The position numbers and the translations under genes were made by a program. Positions 1 to 10,703 of a stretch of 64,000 nucleotides of DNA are shown piece by piece; within the stretch, counting starts at the first letter, position 1; every line of letters starts with the position of its first letter. The stretch comes from Calamus simplicifolius. Its lineage: Eukaryota; Streptophyta; Magnoliopsida; Arecales; Arecaceae. Under the pieces are notes generated by a model. That model searched no databases. It worked only from the letters and a program-made list of their open reading frames with translations, and was not told where the DNA came from. The stretch lies in contig UESW01001520.1 in NCBI GenBank assembly GCA_900491605.1, positions 1 to 64,000 of the forward strand, in the 5' to 3' direction.

Positions 1-556
1 ACATTTAATAGCTGTTAAAAGAATTTTAAGATATCTAAATGGAACTAAAAATGTAGGTTTATGGTATTCTAGAGACTCTACATTAAACCTAATTGCATAT
101 TCGATTCTGATTATGCTGGATGTAAATTAGATAGAAAAGCACAAGTGGTGCATGCCATTTCTTAGGAAGTAACTTAATCACATGGTTTAGCAAAAAGCAA
201 AATTCAGTTGCATTATCAACTACTGAAGCTGAATATGTAGCAGCTGGAAGTTGCTGTGCGCAAATCCTATGGATTAAGCGACAACTTGAAGACTATGGTA
301 TCACACTTATAAAACACCCATAAGATGTGATAACACTAGCGCAATCAACTTAACTAAAAATCCAATTCAACACTCAAGGACAAAACACATAGAAATTAGA
401 TATCATTTTATAAGGGAACATGTAGCTAATGATGAAATTTGTTTAGATTATGTAAACACTGAAGAACAATTAGCTGACATCTTTACAAAACCTTTAAGCG
501 AAGAAAGATTTTGTTATCTTAGAGGAGAGTTAGGAATTTGTAACCCTTTTGAATAA
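1..556 (+). pseudogene. pol: Ty1/copia RNase H and pol C-terminus (broken)
   Basis: This is the 3' end of a copia polyprotein: the RNase H domain that degrades the RNA of the RNA/DNA hybrid during reverse transcription. Recognisable pieces are LRYLNGTKNVGLWYS, DSDYAGCKLDRK, the catalytic block STTEAEYVAAGSCC and the family-typical tail EEQLADIFTKPL, followed by the stop codon at 554-556. At least three frame changes (near 105, 140 and 315) are needed to read these pieces through, so the gene is dead. The missing upstream part would hold gag, protease, integrase and most of the reverse transcriptase. Identification as copia RNase H is secure; the lineage comes from the downstream features. Confidence 0.85.
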
Positions 557-734
557 ATTTTGAAACCTCTAAGGAAATATATCTAGAGTTCTTTCAAATT
601 CTCAAAATCTTAAGGAAATTTTATCTAGAACTCATATCAATTTGATCTCTCAAAATCCATGATTTTTAATCATACTCAAAGATCAAATTCCGGACTCAAT
701 TCGGATTCTCTGAATCTTAATCTATTTTTTCTCT

Positions 735-935
735 GAAATTGTCCTGGAGCCGACTCGAGAGTATCGGAGTCGACTCGAGTTTCTGCTGAAACTCAGGAGT
801 CGACCCCTCCTCTGAGCGAGTCGACTCGAGATCGTGTCCGTGCTCTGTGACTAGTCGGGAGCCGACTCCACACTTTGCGCGAGTCGACTCGACGTGGTCC
901 CAGTCTGATTATTTAGGGCACGAGTCGACCCCACG
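735..935. repeat. Array of short palindromes (core GAGTCGACTC) between pol and env-like ORF
   Basis: Seven copies or near-copies of a 10-12 bp motif, GAGYCGACTC or GAGTCGACCCC, lie within 200 bp, including perfect palindromes such as CGAGTCGACTCG. The same motif occurs about a dozen times in the LTR of the same element (3360-3690). Repeated short palindromes are known in Sirevirus non-coding regions, where a cis-regulatory role has been proposed. The rest of 557-1035 is AT-rich spacer with no other recognised feature. Confidence 0.75.
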
Positions 936-1035
936 GACATTTCATTCGTTCCAAATCTTTCCAAACCCTCTCCAAAGCTTTCCCAAAACCCTCCAAACCT
1001 CAAATAACCTCTGATTAACCACTCCTTCAAGATCT

Positions 1036-2459
1036 ATGGCACCCAAAACCCGTGGAGCTAGCACTAGTGGCGCCGGTTTGAAGAGGAAGAGGACCGTTCG
1101 ACGACCCGTCCGCGAGCCGTCTACGGATTCATCCTCTACCCCTTCTGCGAGTGATTCTCCTGCTCCAGCTCCTACTCTTCAGGTAGATCATCTTGCTAGT
1201 AGGGTTGTCACCACAGGAAGAAAGGTTGATTTTGAAATTATTTGAGAATGAAGGATTCATAATAGGTAGACAACTAATTGAGATGGGATTTGAGAGTATA
1301 TGTTCATTGGACTGTCCCACCTACCTGCTCTAGTTAAGGAGTTTTACAAGAATTTGACCAGAGGAGATGATGGCTTAGTGAGCAAAGTTAGAGGCATTGG
1401 TCTGAACATCACTTCCTCTATTCTATCTAGATTGTTGAATTTACCCTTGTCTGGACCATCCACCTTTGCCCCAGAAGATAGATCTCCAGCCCTCACTAGG
1501 CTATTGAACAGAAATTTTGAAGGATTTGAAGAAGTATTTGCTAGTCAATTGCCTTTGGAATTAAGATTACTCCACAACATCTGCAGCAGAATTTTGTTTC
1601 CCAAGACCGGCAGATTCGACTATGTTCTGAGAGAGATATTTTTGTTATGGATGCTGTTGTTTCTGGGAAGCCCATTAATCTACCTCGGATGATAATATGG
1701 TACATTGCAGATTGTGGTGGGAAAAAGAAATCAAGTTTGCCCTATGGCATGGTTTTAACTAAGTTATTTCAAAGCCAAGGGATTGTATTTGGTGATAGTG
1801 AGCCGAAAAAGGAACTAAGGCATACGGATTTTTACTCTTTGGCCACTATACATCGAATGGGGTTTGTTAAGAAAATGGCAATTGGGAGAGAAAGAATGTT
1901 ACAGAGGACAGAGATATAGATGCTGAGGCCCCCAGACCTTCTATGAGACATTCATCACCTGAGCCTCCTCAGTGCTCGTCTGTTCCAGAGTCTGTTCCAG
2001 CTCCTGCTTCTGATTCTACCCCTGCTCCTGCTGTTGCTCCTGCTCAGTCTTCCACATTATCATCTGGTAGCTTTTCTGATATACAGTTAGATCAGCTTCG
2101 ATCATTATTCAAATCTGAGATAAGTGAGCATGAAAATAGACTGAAAGAAGAATTTAATGAAAAGTTTATGAATTTAAAAGAAGCCTTATATTCACTCAGT
2201 GATCGGGTTGCATCGATTGAGTCTACTCTCAGTTCATCTACCAGCTCCTTAAGTGAAGACTTAAAGAATATCTTTGGAGAACTTAAGGATATCTGCGGTG
2301 ACTCGAGACATACTCCCAATGCAACGCCGAGCTTCAGGATAAAATTACATCTGCTTGTACTTTTGTTGATAATAAGCTCAAAGATTATGTTAGACTTCAA
2401 TGTGAAGGGATGAAGCAGATTGTTGATCACTTGAATAGAATTACTAGAAGAAACTTTTA
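1036..2459 (+). pseudogene. Env-like additional ORF of Sirevirus (plant transposon-protein-like), broken
   Basis: Four frame-shifted segments read as one former protein. The N-terminus is basic and Ser/Pro-rich (starts MAPKTRGAST at 1036). The middle (about 1240-1890) resembles the 'putative plant transposon protein' domain found in such ORFs (GIGLNITSSILSRLLNLPLS, DAVVSGKPINLPRMIIWYIA). A Pro/Ala/Ser-rich linker (1943-2060) follows, then a charged, probably coiled-coil stretch (LRSLFKSEISEHENRLKEEF) ending in GMKQIVDHLNRITRRNF with a stop at 2457-2459. Frame breaks lie near 1240, 1300, 1640, 1900 and 2300. No signal peptide or convincing membrane segment is visible, so 'envelope' is only the traditional label. 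The position between pol and the 3' LTR fits the Sirevirus additional ORF. Its function in the family is unknown. Confidence 0.65.
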
Positions 2460-2689
2460 AGTTTTCATGTAATCTCTTTTTGATGTAATCAAGTTTACTT
2501 TCAATGCAATGAGCAAGTTTACATTTTCATGTATTTCATTTTGAAGTAATGAGAAAGTTTGATGCATTACTTATGTCTATTTCAATTGTAAGTATCCTTG
2601 AATACTTTGAATGATTATCCTCAATTGATAAGTTAAATAGAAAAAGATAAAGAATGTTATTGATATTAAACTTCCTAACCTTTTTGTTG

Positions 2690-2987
2690 ATTACAAAAAA
2701 GGGGAGAGTTTTTATTCAATCGTATATGCCTTCAATTCAATCAAAGTTTAATTTTGAAAGAGGGAGAGCATAAGGGGAAGAGATAAATTGAATTTCATAA
2801 AGAAAATGCTTAAGTTTCTGATTTTGAAAAATTTTGAATGATTTATAAAATTAAGGTTCATAGGGGGAGCTACCTCATTGAGGGGGAGCCTTTCCATGAA
2901 CACAATAGTTGATTTTGGAATCACAAATTTTTTCAATTTTATAATGCATATACTCAATGTTTTTGTCATCATCAAAAAGGGGGAGAT
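2690..2987 (+). promoter_or_regulatory. Multiple polypurine tracts upstream of the 3' LTR
   Basis: Purine tracts of the form A(n)GGGGAG(A) occur near 2695, 2760, 2860 and 2880, and as AAAAAGGGGGAGA at 2974-2986. The last one directly abuts the LTR and is the expected primer site for plus-strand DNA synthesis. Repeated tracts of this type are a known Sirevirus trait. Confidence 0.75.
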
Positions 2988-3359
2988 TGTTGAGAAATTA
3001 TTGAAACATAATTGCCCCAACTTTATTGATTTTGATGATTTCCAAAAGCCATGAGTACCTTAAAGAATACAATGTGTTTATTTATCAAAAACCTTGAGCT
3101 TATTCAAATTGAAAGGAATGGACTATCAATGGTTATATTTAATGAGTTTGAATCCTTTAGAAAAAGGAGTTTCAAGCTCTATGCTTAAAAGATTTCAAAA
3201 AGGAATTTTTACACATTATAATTCAATCTGTGAATTCTTGAAACATGTCTTGAATCCATGCTTAATGTCATATTTAATGTATTCAAGTCAAATTTATATT
3301 TTAAATTTATTAGGGACAAGTTTTAAAGTCTATCAGAACATTTTTCTGATTTTTGTATC

Positions 3360-3690
3360 GCTCCCGAGCCGACTCAAGGGTTTCCGAGTCGACTCCTGTA
3401 AGCCACAGAGTTTTTTGATTTTCTCGAGTCGACCCTTGGTTTTCAAGAGTCGACCCCTGACTCTGTGCGAGCCGACTCCTGTCTGTGCGAGCCGACTCCG
3501 CTCAAACAACGAAACCATGTTTTTTGAGCACTTCTCGAGTCGACTCCCCATTTTCCTCGAGTCGACTCCCAACTTTCGCGAGCCGACACTTTAGTTTTCG
3601 CGAGTCGACCCTTCAATGCTTAAAATGTTTCTATTTTTAGTAATCGACTTCGAGCCGACTCCCACAAAGCTCGAGTCGACTCCGCAAAAT
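3360..3690. repeat. GAGTCGACTC palindrome array in the LTR U3 region
   Basis: About twelve copies of CGAG(T/C)CGACTCC or related forms are spaced 15-50 bp apart, ending about 100 bp upstream of the TATA box. They match the array at 735-935 of the same element. The position upstream of the promoter suggests binding sites for a regulatory protein; this is an inference. Confidence 0.75.
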
Positions 3691-3790
3691 CTGGGCGCGA
3701 TTTTTAACGATGACACATCAGCCCCAACGGTAAGATTTTCAAATAACGGCTATTTTTTCTTGTTTCTAACGGATATATTTTTGCAGATTC

Positions 3791-3798
3791 TATAAATA
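3791..3798 (+). promoter_or_regulatory. TATA box of the Sirevirus LTR
   Basis: TATAAATA lies in the context TTCTATAAATAGTGGAGC inside the LTR, a standard plant core promoter motif. Transcription would start about 30 bp downstream and define the start of R. Confidence 0.6.
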
Positions 3799-4864
3799 GT
3801 GGAGCTCTTTTCAAATCAAAGAAAAAAAAAATCAAAAGAGAGAAAAGAATATCTTTCAAAAAGAGGAAAAAACAGAGCTTTCATAGGAAAATCTTTTAGC
3901 TCAAATAGAGTGATTCAAAAGGAGTGAAATCCAAGAGGAAGTTCGTCTGCTCCTTCTCATCAATCCACAAGAGTCAAAAGAAAATCCACAAGCATTTCAA
4001 AGGTCAAATCGGAGGATTTTCAAAAGAAAAAGCTTCATCTCAACTCCAAAGTCTTCAACGGTCAAGAATCTTGCTGAGGCGTGATTCAACATTTCAAGAG
4101 GAGTTAAAGAGAAGAAGGAAGAAAGCCAAAGCCACTACCATCTGCAATACAATCAGGCTTTTCTAACTCTTTATTTTGTACTTCATTTGTATATTTGCTC
4201 AAGGGGAGCATTTCATTATCCAAACACTTTTATTCTTATTGTTTGCTGATTCAATCAGTGGATTGAATCAGTGGAGGTTGATATACCTCGTTGCAAGCCG
4301 GAGTGCTTGTGTTGGGTTAGTTGTGAGCCCGAGAAAAACAACGTGTAGGGTTTTGTGCTGGTAAGCCCGAGTTAAAACCAGCTGGGTTCGTTGTTCACCC
4401 GTGGAAAACAACAAGTTTGAGTTGTGAGCTTGGAAAACAACTCGGCTGTAATCTAGAGAGATTATAGTGTGGACCCAAGTGAATCTTGGGAGTGGACGTA
4501 GGTGTTGATTGCACCGAACCACTATAAAATTATCTTGTGTTTGCCGTGCCATATTTTCTCTTTCTCTATCTCTCTTTATTTGCTTGTGTATTGATTTTAG
4601 TTAGCCTCTCACTTGCACATCTTGCTAACTAATCAACTAAAGTTAAAAAGTCTTAAATTTTTAAGAACCCAATTCATCCCCCCTCTTGGGTTGCCATCTG
4701 GGCCAACACACGCTATTTCAATTTTTAGCTTGGCCTAGTAGACGTACGGGGTTCTGACGCAGATAGATCGGTTGTTGCCGAGAATGGGTCGGATGTTTCT
4801 ATTTCTTATCACGACCTTTCAAAAGGGTTGATCGTGTTGCAGATAAAGAAATAAAACACCAAAG

Positions 4865-6025
4865 TTATGAATGGGGCAGGTTAAAGGGGCATACCCTACT
4901 GATAGTATATGCGGAGGTTGTTCGAGTTCCACGTCCGGGGGATGGACTTCCCGTCAGATCCTGGAGTTTGTAGGTACCAGGTCCGACGACTTCCGCTACT
5001 TTGTATGGGCCTTCCCAATTTGGTGATAGCTTCCCTTGCTCCAGCGGTTTGGAGACGGATGCTTTCCGGAGGACAAGGTCGCCGAGAGAGAAGATTTTCC
5101 TTTGACTCTGGAGGCGTGGTAGCGGGACACCCTTTGCTGATAGGTGGCAATCCTGATCCGGGCCTTCTCTCTGATCTCTTCCACTAGGTCGAGGTTGGTG
5201 CGGAGCTGCTCGTTGCTGGCCTCCTCCGAGTAACTCTCCACCCGCAAAGATGGGAGTCCTATCTCCACTGGGATAACGGCTTCTGTGCCAAAAGCCATCC
5301 GAAAGGGGGTCTTGCCTGTGGGCACTCTCGGGGTGGTGCGGTAGGCCCACAAGACATGGTGTAATTCATCTGCCCATCTGCCACGAGCTCTGGAGAGCCG
5401 TGCTTTGATTCCTTGGAGCAGAGTTCGGTTAGTTACCTCGGCCGCCCCATTGGCCTGCGGGTGCCCCACCGAGGTTAGGCGATGAGCAATGCCAAGCTCT
5501 TCGCAGAACTCCCTGAAACTTCGGATTATCGAACTGCTTGCCGTTGTCAGTGATAATGGCATGCGGGAGGCCGAAGCGGCAGATGATGGACCTCCACACG
5601 AAGTCTCTCGCTCGAGCTTCGGTTATTTGAGCCACTGCCTCGGCCTCGACCCACTTGGTGAAGTAATCGATTGCGACGAATAAGAACTTCCGCTGTCCCG
5701 TAGCAGGGGGAAAGGGGCCCAGAATATCCATCCCCCACTTAGCAAAGGGCCAAGCGGAGGAGATGGGAACCAGACTGCTGGAGGGGAGCCTTTGAATATT
5801 GGAGTGCTTCTGGCAGGGGTCACAGGTTCGGACGAGATCATCGGCATCCTTTTGCATGGTCGGCCAGTAGTACCCTTGGCGCAGCACCTTGTGGCACAGG
5901 GACCGGCTCCCCAAATGACTTTCGCAAATTCCTTCGTGCACCTCCCGGAGGGCATAGTCGGCCTCAGACAGGCGAAGGCACCTGAGCAGTGGCGGAGAAA
6001 GATCGCTTGTAAAGCTGGTCATCAA
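4865..6025 (-). pseudogene. pol: Tat gypsy integrase (broken)
   Basis: This segment encoded the integrase that inserts element cDNA into the genome. The N-terminal HHCC zinc-binding part is seen as VHEGICESHLGSRSLCHKV and DLVRTCDPCQKH. The catalytic core has WGMDILGPFPPATG (first D), ITDNGKQFDNPKF (second D) and, after a frame break near 5545, GHPQANGAAEVTNRTLLQGI (E). The C-terminal part includes LSPNWEGPYKVAEVVGPGTY. At least three frame changes occur (near 5545, 5100 and 4960). It lies directly downstream of the second RNase H, in normal gypsy order. Confidence 0.85.
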
Positions 6026-6787
6026 TCAGTACATAGCTGGTGGCTTGCAACCTCAGCTTTCTGGCTTCCTTTCGGTCGACTGGGAGCGATCCTTTTTTGA
6101 GATATTTCTGGATCGGGTCGAACCAGGATGGCTCAGCCTCGATTTGCATTACCCGATCAACATCGGCGATGCTAGGCTTCTCCAAGGTCTCCAAATGGAA
6201 TTTATGTTCGGCATCCATCGTTTCCGCAGTTGCCAGCCGAGATAACAGGTCGGCACGAGCATTTTCGGCTCTAGGGATCCGAACAACCTCAAATTCAGAA
6301 AAGTGAGAGAGTAAGTTCCGCACCTCTTGGAGATATCGGATCATGTTTGGCTCCCGGGCCTCGAACTCTCCCTGCACATGTCCGGCAATCAGCTGAGAGT
6401 CGGTGAAGGCGGTTAGCCTTTCCACCTTCAGGTCGCGGGCGATCCGGAGCCCGGCGAGTAGAGCTTCGTACTCGGCCTCGTTGTTGGAAGCTGAGAAGGA
6501 GAATCTAATGCCGTATTCGAAAGTCGCTCCTTCGGGGCTGGTTAAACCAGACCTGCCCCGGAGCCACCAGAGTTTGAGGATCCGTCGACGTGGAGCAGCC
6601 ACCGGGTGCTTGGTTTTGGATGCCCCGAGGAATCCGGAGCGGAGCCGTCTTCCAAAATGGTGCATTCGAGAAGGAAGTCGGCTAGGACCTGCTTTGATGG
6701 CTGGCGAGGCTGATATTGGATGTCATGCTCGCTTAGCTCGACAGCCCATTTGGCCATCCTTCCTGACGTCTCGGGATGATGGACCAC
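5964..6787 (-). pseudogene. pol: Second (plant/archaeal-type) RNase H of the Tat polyprotein
   Basis: The domain begins near WLLHVDGSSNSGGSGAG and continues with ASNNEAEYEALLAGLRIA, TAFTDSQLIAGHVQGEFEA and IPRAENARADLLSRLA. The D...E...D...D acidic pattern and motif spacing match the RVT_3-type RNase H, not the classic gypsy RNase H, which is present separately just upstream at 6800-7021. A tandem arrangement of two RNase H domains is characteristic of Tat elements. One frame break near 6545 separates the N-terminal strand from the rest. Confidence 0.8.
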
Positions 6788-6799
6788 TGCCTTAATGGG

Positions 6800-7021
6800 C
6801 TAGTCGGTGAGGACTGTCACGGAATGCACCTGGAAATATGGCCGCAATCTCCGAACCGACGTTATCAGGGCCAGCACCAGTTTTTCGACTTGGGTGTATC
6901 TTGTTTCAGCATCCCGGAGTAGTTTACTAACATAGTAGATCGGCCTCTGGGTCTTACTCTCCTCTCTTGTCAGGACCGAGCTAACCGCGCCTTCAGAAAC
7001 CGCCAGGTACAGATACAGCAT
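6800..7021 (-). pseudogene. pol: First RNase H (classic gypsy type)
   Basis: Translation gives LYLYLAVSEGAVSSVLTREE, then RPIYYVSKLLRDAETRYTQV and LALITSVRRLRPYFQVHSV, the usual gypsy RNase H that follows the reverse transcriptase. In the Tat lineage this domain commonly lacks the full catalytic set, the second RNase H being thought to supply activity. Here the expected DAS-type aspartate position reads YLAVSE, consistent with loss of the first acidic residue. Frame breaks separate it from the flanking domains. Confidence 0.75.
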
Positions 7022-7097
7022 TTCTCCTAGATTAGGGCTGCTGAGGAGAGGTGGTGAGCCGAGATACCTTTCGAGGTCTTCGAAAGACTTCTGGCAC

Positions 7098-8599
7098 TCA
7101 GGGGTCCACTGGAAGTTCTTGGCAACCGAGTGCTTTGAAGAAGGGGAGGCCCCTTTCGGCCGACCGGGCTACGAAGCGGTTGAGGGCCGCAATCCTACCC
7201 ATCAGGCGTTGAACCTCCTTGATGGACGAGGGCTGTGCCATTTGTTGAAGGGCTTGAATCTTCTGCGGGTTGGCTTCAATACCTCGTTGAGAGACCATAA
7301 AGCCCAGAAATTTCCCTGAGGTGACGCCGAAGGCGCATTTGGCCGGATTGAGCTTCATTTGGTACCTTCGGAGCGTCGCGAAGCTCTCTGAGAGGTCTTC
7401 AATGTGCTGGGAAACCTTCTTGCTTTTGACCAGCATATCGTCAACGTAGACCTCCATGTTCCTGCCTATCTGCTCCTTGAAAATCTTGTTGACCAGCCTC
7501 TGATATGTGGCACCTGCATTCTTAAGACCGAAGGGCATAACCGGTAACAGTAAGTACCTCGGTCGGTTATGAAGGCCGTTTTGTCCTCATCTTCGGGGGC
7601 CATCCTGATCTGGTTGTAGCCTGAGTAAGCGTCCATGAATGACAGCATCTGGTGGCCGGAGGTGGCATCCACGAGCTGGTTGATCCGAGGGAGAGGGAAA
7701 CTGTCCTTCGGGCAGGCTTTGTTTAGGTCGGTGAAGTCGATACAGACCCGCCACTTGCCGTTTGATTTTTTCACCATAACGACATTAGATAACCAGCTTG
7801 GGTAGTTTACCTCCCGAACAAAGTCCGCCTTGATGAGTTTGTCGACCTCCTCTTTAATTGCTCTCTGCCGGTCGGGAGCGAAGCTTCTTTTCTTCTGCTT
7901 GATAGGTCGGAACATCTCGTCCACGTTAAGGCGGTGGACAAGGATGTCCGGACTGATCCCGGGCATATCCGAGGCTGACCAGGCGAAAGACGTCGCATTC
8001 CTCCGGAGGAAATTGAACAACTGTAGCCGAACTTCTTCCTTCAGCAACGATCCGACTCTTATCGTTCGATCAGGCCGAGCTTCATCCAGCGGAACTTCTT
8101 CCAGTTCTTCGGCCGGCTCTCCTCTTTGCTCGGCGAAGTCCTCCCGAGCGTCCAGCCCATCGACCTCAGGCATTTTGGACTGAAGGCTGGCGACATAACA
8201 CTGCCAAGCTATGGTTTGGCTCCCTTGGACAACACCGACTCCTCGCTCGGTGGGGAACTTCATGGATAGGTGCGGGATGGAGACGATGGCTTTGAGGGAC
8301 ACCAAGCCTGGCCTCCCGAATATTGCGTTGTAGGGTGACCGAAGCTTGGTCACCAGGAAGTCCGTATGAACAGTGGCTGCATCGGGCCAGGTCCCTGCCC
8401 GAACCGCTAGGGTGACGATTCCCTCTGGGACAACTACATCGCCCGTGAACCCCACGAGGGTGGAATCCACGGCTCGGAGGTTCTCTACGAGGAGCTTCAT
8501 TTTTACGAACACATCGAGGTACAAAATGTTAACAGAACTTCCACTATCGACCAAAATTCGGTTTACATCGTAATTGTTCAGATTCAGAGATACAACCAA
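7098..8599 (-). pseudogene. pol: Tat gypsy protease and reverse transcriptase (one frame break)
   Basis: The minus-strand frame starting at 8599 holds the aspartic protease with its active site LVDSGSSVNILYLDVF. It is followed by the reverse transcriptase: YPSWLSNVVMVKKSNGKWRV, DFTDLNKACPKDSFPLP, and SFMDAYSGYNQIRMAPED. A frameshift near 7540 moves the rest (MPFGLKNAGATYQRLVNKIF, catalytic YVDDMLVKSK) into another frame, ending near 7098 in the connection region. Catalytic residues of both enzymes are visible. Apart from the shift this is a long, well-preserved pol segment, so the insertion is not very old. Confidence 0.85.
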
Positions 8600-8759
8600 A
8601 GCATCATCATGTGGGAACTGTATTCCCTGGAAGTCATCATCAGAAAAGGAAAGTTCGCCAGGCCGTGCTTTCTTTGCTGCTGGGCCTTCTTCTTCGTCCT
8701 CCCCGCCTGCAGGATCACGGACCGCCTCGATGACATTAATGTGACCAGCAACTGGCGGA

Positions 8760-10278
8760 TTAGGAGGAGGGAGAGGTTGTTGCTGGGGCTCGGGTCGGCG
8801 ATCGCCCCCGTTCCTTGGTTCGGGAGCTCCTCTGAAGCGATTCAGCTGCCCCGCTGAATGAGTCTTTTGATCTCATTTCTGAGCTGCCAGCACTCCTCAG
8901 TGTCGTGACCGTGGTCGCGGTGATAGCGGCAGTATTTAGTGGGGTCCCTGCGGGCTGCGTTTCCTCGGAGAGGGGGAGGTCGGGGGAGCTGGCGTTCGAT
9001 CTCCATGAGAATCTCTGCTCTCGGGGCAGTGAGCGGAGTGAAGCGACGGAACCCTCGAGGTGGGCTTCGGGAACGGTCCCTTGGTGGCGGCCGCGGGACT
9101 CTCTGGCGTCGGGGTGGACTCGATCGGCGGGTAGGTCGGTGCCCGTTGGGGCGCCCGGGTTCTTTCTTCTTGCTGGCTCGGCTCGGGCGGCTCTTCGAGA
9201 CTCCTTGACCCTGGCATATTTGTCGGCTAGGGCCATCATGTCAGAGAGGGTCGAGGGGTAGTTGACCTCCATTGCTAGGTAAAAGTCACTCTCCTTCGAA
9301 ACTCCTCCGGCTAAGGCGGACATAGCCACTTCATGATTGAGGTGATCCACCTCCAGCATGGCCTTATTAAAACGGCCAAGATAACTTCTTAAGGACTCCC
9401 CCTCTTTCTGCTTAACCTCAGAGAGGGAGTCGGACCTCCGTCGCAGGCGGCGGCTGCTGACGAACTGGCTAATGAAAAGATGGCTCAGTTCATCGAAAGA
9501 ATCGATGGACCTTGGTTTTAAAGTGTTGAACCAAGTCCGGGCAAATCCCCAAAGGGTAGAAGGGAAAGCGTGGCAGAGAACCGCGTCCGATGGTCCGTGG
9601 AACATCATTATCGATCTGAAGCTGCTGAGATGGTCGTCCAGATCAGAGGAGCCATGATAGGGCTCGATGGCAGGTAGCTTCACATGGGAGGGAATAACTT
9701 CCTTCATGATCCCCTTAGAGAAGGGGACACCCGGCTCCGCCTTAGGCTGGGGCGGCTGGGCTTGCTTTGCGGCATCCAGCTCTTGTCACATCTCCCAGAG
9801 CTATCGGCAGATCTCTTCGTCGAGGAGAGCAAAGGGGGCGGGGCGAGGAGGACACTGAGATGGAGTGGAGTCATGGCGAGAATATACCGGAGAGAGGGAT
9901 CGAGCTCGCCGAGGCCCGGGGAAGTTTCTGCCACGGGCTTGCTGGGGAGCCGCTTCGGCTTCCTTGGGACGGCGAGGAGGGTCCGCGATTCCGTGCGGAC
10001 CGGAAGAAGAGATCGCCGGATGCATGGGGGCCGCTCCCTCCTCAGGGGAGCGAGGGATAGGGGCGGCCGGACGGGAGACCTCTGGGCGCCCCTGGATCAG
10101 GGTGGCCAGAGCCTGCACCTGCTGGACCAGTAAAGCGAACTGGTCCTGGACACCGGGGCCGCCGATGGCGAAGGGGTTTCAACAGGCGGCGGTGGAGGCG
10201 CTACATGTTCACTGGATCAGGCCTTTGAGAAGCGGCATGATCTCGGACATCGGACACTGCCTTCTTTCGGTTGGCCAT
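8760..10278 (-). pseudogene. gag: Tat gypsy gag (broken)
   Basis: The likely start is the minus-strand ATG at 10278-10276 (MANRKKAVSDVRDHAASQRP), which meets a stop after about 22 codons. The main gag fold is read from 9707: VKLPAIEPYHGSSDLDDHLS, FPSTLWGFARTWFNTLKPRS, LFISQFVSSRRLRRRSDSLS and KQKEGESLRSYLGRFNKAML. Near 8900 another frame carries the nucleic-acid-binding knuckle CRYHRDHGHDTEECWQLRNE. The product would be the capsid/nucleocapsid protein. There are several frame changes (near 9200 and 8940) besides the early stop. Confidence 0.8.
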
Positions 10279-10344
10279 GGGAGGATTTCTCTCACAGACC
10301 AAGAACCTTGTCTCCTGGGTTACAAGTTTTTAGGGACTTGAGGG

Positions 10345-10361
10345 CCCTTCCTCTAGCGCCA
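10345..10361 (-). promoter_or_regulatory. Primer-binding site of the Tat element
   Basis: Reading the minus strand, TGGCGCTAGAGGAAGGG starts three bases after the LTR end (ACAACA). The place and the TGG start fit a tRNA primer-binding site for minus-strand DNA synthesis. The tRNA species is not assigned. Confidence 0.6.
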
Positions 10362-10695
10362 ATCTGTTGTCGCCGGAATCCGCTCTCCGACTCGGGCGCG
10401 TCCGGTCTCCTGATCGAGCTCCCTCCTGGGCGGACCTGCAAGGAAGCCTACACGCGGGAGGCGCTGGGGGTGGCCCTCCGCGGAAGGCCCTTCGACGCTC
10501 AAGTCAGTAAGGGACCGACGGACAACAAGATGAGAGGAGAAGGCTCTCGCTGGAGAGTTCCTCCAGAGAGCTCTGGGCAGAGCAACAATGGCGTAATAGA
10601 AGGCTAAGGACGGTAGAGTGAACAAGTGCGCAGAGAGAAAAGAAGGGGAATAGCGTCCGAGAATGCACGCGTACCTCAGGGGTCTGGGACTGCAG

Positions 10696-10703
10696 TATTT
10701 ATA
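10696..10703 (-). promoter_or_regulatory. TATA box of the Tat LTR
   Basis: The minus strand reads CTCTATAAATACTGCAG, a plant-type TATA box inside the LTR, about 330 bp before the LTR end. That leaves a plausible R and U5 length. Confidence 0.55.

Larger units (their letters stand above)
1..4708 (+). mobile_element. Sirevirus-like Ty1/copia retrotransposon, 3' part
   Basis: The window opens inside the reverse transcriptase/RNase H end of a plus-strand Ty1/copia element. Order seen: RNase H end (1-556), a 480-bp spacer with palindromic repeats, an env-like additional ORF (about 1036-2459), repeated polypurine tracts, then a 1721-bp LTR. An extra ORF between pol and the 3' LTR, several purine tracts and a long LTR are known hallmarks of the Sirevirus lineage. 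The 5' LTR, gag, protease and integrase lie left of the window. The element sits inside the Tat-type gypsy element that resumes at 4709. All reading frames are broken, so this copy is not autonomous. Confidence 0.8.
2988..4708 (+). repeat. Sirevirus 3' LTR
   Basis: The LTR starts TGTTGAG directly after the polypurine tract and ends CCAACA at 4708, giving TGTTG/CAACA termini and a length of about 1721 bp. A TATA box (TATAAATA) lies at 3791-3798. The 3' part runs through a C-rich stretch (CATCCCCCCTCTTGGG), as usual for the lineage. Gypsy pol-side sequence begins immediately after 4708. The matching 5' LTR and its target duplication are outside the window, so the exact end is inferred from one copy. 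Open frames inside the LTR are fortuitous. Confidence 0.75.

Noticed and set aside
3094..3594. 166-codon plus-strand frame in the Sirevirus LTR
   Set aside because: It runs through the palindrome array upstream of the TATA box; composition and position indicate non-coding U3.
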